DNA from: Lamellibrachia columna
Lineage: Eukaryota > Annelida > Polychaeta > Sabellida > Siboglinidae
Direction of reading: 5' to 3'
Assembly: GCA_963662155.1 (NCBI GenBank)
Contig: OY759271.1
Location: 17,281,084-17,345,083, forward strand
DNA: 64,000 nt
The notes under the pieces were generated by a model that worked only from the letters and a program-made list of their open reading frames with translations, was not told the origin of the DNA and did no database searches. Within the stretch, counting starts at the first letter, position 1. Each line of letters starts with the position of its first letter. The position numbers and the translations under genes were made by a program. Shown here piece by piece: positions 60,541-64,000 of this stretch.

Positions 60541-62026
60541 ATCCTACCTATTCCGGCTAACGGACAATACGTTGAGTGTTGCCTCTGCACAACGCCATCC
60601 TACCTATTCCGGCTAACGGACAATACGTTGAGTGTTGCCTCTGCTCAACGCCATCCTACCTATTCCGGCTAACGGACAATACGTTGAGTGTTGCCTCTGC
60701 ACAACGCCATCCTACCTATTCCGGCTAACGGACAATACGTTGAGTGTTGCCTCTGCACAACGCCATCCTACCTATTCCGGCTAACGGACAATACGTTGAG
60801 TGTTGCCTCTGCACAACGCCATCCTACCTATTCCGGCTAACGGACAATACATTGAGTGTTGCCTCTGCACAACGCCATCCTACCTATTCCGGCTAACGGA
60901 CAATACATTGAGTGTTGCCTCTGCACAACGCCATCCTACCTATTCCGGCTAACGGACAATACGTTGAGTGTTGCCTCTGCACAACGCCATCCTACCTATT
61001 CCGGCTAACGGACAATACGTTGAGTGTTGCCTCTGCTCAACGCCATCCTACCTATTCCGGCTAACGGACAATACGTTGAGTGTTGCCTCTGCTTAACGCC
61101 ATCCTACCTATTCCGGCTAACGGACAATACGTTGAGTGTTGCCTCTGCACAACGCCATCCTACCTATTCCGGCTAACGGACAATACGTTGAGTGTTGCCT
61201 CTGCACAACGCCATCCTACCTATTCCGGCTAACGGACAATACGTTGAGTGTTGCCTCTACACAACGCCATCCTACCTATTCCGGCTAACGGACAATACGT
61301 TGAGTGTTGCCTCTGCTCAACGCCATCCTACATATTCCGGCTAACGGACAATACGTTGAGTGTTGCCTCTACACAACGCCATCCTACCTATTCCGGCTAA
61401 CGGACAATACGTTGAGTGTTGCCTCTACACAACGCCATCCTACCTATTCCGGCTAACGGACAATACGTTGAGTGTTGCCTCTACACAACGCCATCCTACC
61501 TATTCCGGCTAACGGACAATACGTTGAGTGTTGCCTCTACACAACGCCATCCTACCTATTCCGGCTAACGGACAATACGTTGAGTGTTGCCTCTGCACAA
61601 CGCCATCCTACCTATTCCGGCTAACGGACAATACGTTGAGTGTTGCCTCTACACAACGCCATCCTACCTATTCCGGCTAACGGACAATACGTTGAGTGTT
61701 GCCTCTACACAACGCCATCCTACCTATTCCGGCTAACGGACAATACGTTGAGTGTTGCCTCTACACAACGCCATCCTACCTATTCCGGCTAACGGACAAT
61801 ACGTTGAGTGTTGCCTCTGCACAACGCCATCCTACCTATTCCGGCTAACGGACAATACGTTGAGTGTTGCCTCTACACAACGCCATCCTACCTATTCCGG
61901 CTAACTGACAATACGTTGAGTGTTGCCTCTGCACAACGCCATCCTACCTATTCCGGCTAACGGACAATACGTTGAGTGTTGCCTCTGCACAACGCCATCC
62001 TACCTATTCCGGCTAACGGACAATAC
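60541..62026. repeat. 56-bp satellite array (ccggctaacggacaatacgt)
   Basis: About 26.5 nearly identical copies. Each holds cgttgagtgttgcctctgca caacg; in several copies (such as 60640) the end is ctcaacg, forming a perfect 7-bp stem with cgttgag. Variation is concentrated at one dinucleotide (gcac, gctc, gctt or acac), which differs in clusters along the array. Confidence 0.95.
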
Positions 62027-62029
62027 TTT

Positions 62030-62715
62030 ACAGCACCAAACTTCAAATCTCGTCCGTCCCAATGAACATCTTGGTTGGAGTAGTGCATAACGTTCTGCTG
62101 TGTGTACGCCGCTTGTCCCACCACGTGTTCATAACAACTACAAGAATGTTTTCACTGGCATCGTCGATTACTCTAAACACCACAGGGCCTACTCTGGCTG
62201 AGGTATTTTTAATTGTATATCCGTACGTAACCAAAGTGCTTTATTTGGACCAAATTATGACAGCTATTTTATTTGAATTATGGTGTGGCCATCCAATACA
62301 GACAGTGGCGCATCTAGGATCTCGCAAAGGCCGGGGGGGGGGGGCAAGTCTAGTTATCCATGCTACCATGAAGGGGCGCAACGGAAAAATCCGGGGAAAA
62401 AAGTAAGCCAAATGGGGGGCATGGCCCACTGGCCTCCCCCAAATACACCACTGAATGCAAAGCCCAACAAGCAAATTGCAGTTGTCTCTTGAGCGGTCAG
62501 TGGTGGTAGGTCGTCATACAGTTATGCGTTGGTCACATGGTCCAACCATCTGACCTCCAGCACGCACAACAGCAGCCGGATGTAGCATCCATTTATCTCG
62601 TTTTCAAAGTTGCGGGTGTCAGTGAAATTGATTATTCCTATCCACCAGGTACTGGGGTCGCGTTGTCGCCAGGTTTTGTCATTATGCTTTTTCACGGCCA
62701 TCAAATCACGCTCTG
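62030..62715. other. interval between satellite arrays
   Basis: No confirmed gene. Minus-strand open frames at 62043-62234 and 62522-62704 are Trp-containing but match nothing I can name with confidence. Confidence 0.3.
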
Positions 62716-62724
62716 TTAATTGTC

Positions 62725-63353
62725 AAGTACCGTCACTGCCTGTGAGTGGACCAAGTTCCGTCACTGCCTGTGAGGGATCAAGTTCCGTCACTGCCTGTGA
62801 GTGGATCAAGTTCCGTCACTGCCTGTGAGTGGACCAAGTTCCGTCACTGCCTGTGAGGGATCAAGTTCCGTCACTGCCTGTGAGTGGATCAAGTTCCGTC
62901 ACTGCCTGTGAGTGGACCAAGTTCCGTCACTGCCTGTGATGGATCAAGTTCCGTCACTGCCTGTGAGTGGATCAAGTTCCGTCACTGCCTGTGAGTGGAT
63001 CAAGTTCCGTCACTGCCTGTGAGTGGATCAAGTTCCGTCACTGCCTGTGAGGGATCAAGTTCCGTCACTGCTTGTGAGTGGATCAAGTTCCGTCACTGCC
63101 TGTGAGTAGATCAAGTTCCTTCACTGCCTGTGAGTGGATCAAGTTCCGTCACTGCCTGTGAGTGGATCAAGTTCCGTCACTGCCTGTGAGGGATCAAGTT
63201 CCGTCACTGCTTGTGAGTGGATCAAGTTCCGTCAATGCCTGTGAGTGGATCAAGTTCCGTCACTGCCTGTGAGTGGATCAAGTTCCGTCACTGCCTCTGA
63301 GTGGATCAAGTTCCGTCACTGCCTGTGAGGGATCAAGTTCCGTCACTGCCTGT
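62725..63353. repeat. 27/28-bp minisatellite (atcaagttccgtcactgcct)
   Basis: About 22 copies with two length classes, gtgagtggatcaag and gtgagggatcaag, interspersed. Confidence 0.93.
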
Positions 63354-63354
63354 A

Positions 63355-63868
63355 ACTAAATACTATGGTACTGCACCTGTCACTTAATACTGTGGTACTT
63401 TATCTGTCACTAAATACTGTTGTACTGCACCTGTCACTTAATACTGTGGTACTGCACCTGTTACTGAATACTGTGGTACATCACATGTCACTAAATACTG
63501 TGGCACTGCACCTGTCACTAAATACTGTGGTACTTTACTTGTCACTAAATACTGTGGTGCTGAACCTGTCACTAAATACTGTGGTACTTTACCTGTCACT
63601 AAATACTGTGGTACTGCACCTGTCACTAAATAATGTGGTACTTTACCTGTAACTAAATACTGTGGTACATCACATGTCACTAAATACTGTGGCGCTGCAC
63701 CTGTCACTAAATACTGTGGTACTGCACCTGTCACTAAATACTGTGGTACTGCACCTGTCACTAAATACTGTGGTACTGCACCTGTCACTAAATACTGTGG
63801 TACATCACATGTCACTAAATACTGTGGCACTGCACCTGTCACTAAATACTATGGTATTGCACCTGTCA
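63355..63868. repeat. 27-bp minisatellite (ctgtggtactgcacctgtca)
   Basis: About 19 copies of a different unit (ctgcacctgtcactaaatac). It directly follows the previous array. Period 27 keeps frames open; no protein is inferred. Confidence 0.93.
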
Positions 63869-63869
63869 C

Positions 63870-64000
63870 AGAGACATGCTTCAATGATTTAAATATGCTA
63901 TTCCATTTTATGTACCGATATATGTACTGGTAATGCTAGTTTAATTGTAGCTAATCCCAAACACTAAATAATCAATGAATAGCTTTGATAGCTGTACACA
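63870..64000. other. window end, no feature
   Basis: Short AT-rich flank after the last array. Confidence 0.4.

Noticed and set aside
62043..62704. Two minus-strand Trp-containing frames (62043-62234, 62522-62704)
   Set aside because: They might be exons of one gene, but there is no convincing family match and no matched splice pair. Left unnamed.

Overview
This is a eukaryotic (animal) genomic window. It is AT-rich, gene-poor and intron-bearing, with consensus GT-AG splice sites, many microsatellites and minisatellites, and a dense mix of DNA transposons and non-LTR retrotransposons. A buttonhead-box Sp transcription factor, an Ig I-set exon and a macro/Deltex gene point to a bilaterian. 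The element mix (CR1-like LINEs, a 2A-bearing LINE, Mutator-like, hAT, piggyBac and Helitron-like elements) suggests an invertebrate, probably lophotrochozoan or invertebrate deuterostome. The species cannot be fixed from this sequence alone.

Layout. 1-12 kb: an internally deleted piggyBac element (1.5-2.9 kb, TTAA flanks), a decayed LINE whose first ORF carries a 2A-like NPGP motif and a PHD-like finger (3.2-6.7 kb), then gene-free DNA and a 1.3-kb inverted-repeat element with a 9-bp target duplication (10.15-11.47 kb). 12-21 kb: a decayed Mutator-like transposase gene on the minus strand (12.2-19.7 kb), split by a nearly complete CR1-like LINE (13.3-18.2 kb), followed by a second 9-bp-TSD inverted-repeat element. 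21-35 kb: an AGC-rich satellite, tRNA-derived SINEs, one Ig-domain exon at 26.2 kb with a LINE fragment beside it, a hAT transposase pseudogene whose middle is replaced by a microsatellite, and a Helitron-like copy swollen by two minisatellites. 35-41 kb: microsatellite blocks, three abutting minisatellites, a CpG-rich promoter-like segment, a hAT MITE with an exact 8-bp duplication and a 44-bp minisatellite. 41.6-42.7 kb: a plus-strand Sp5-like zinc-finger gene. 45.9-58.5 kb: a six-exon minus-strand gene. 60.5-63.9 kb: three long tandem arrays.

The two convincing host genes are the Sp5-like factor and the macro/Deltex gene; the Ig exon belongs to a third gene lying mostly outside the window. 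The macro/Deltex gene is the most notable. Six exons with matching phases encode a predicted 932-residue protein: an RRM-like N-terminus, KH-like segments, a charged repeat, a macro domain and a Deltex C-terminal (DTC) domain, with no RING finger visible. It joins in one chain two modules that vertebrates pair through the PARP9-DTX3L complex, so a role in ADP-ribose/ubiquitin signalling, possibly innate immunity, is a reasonable inference. Nearly everything else is mobile or repetitive DNA, with several precisely datable nested insertions.
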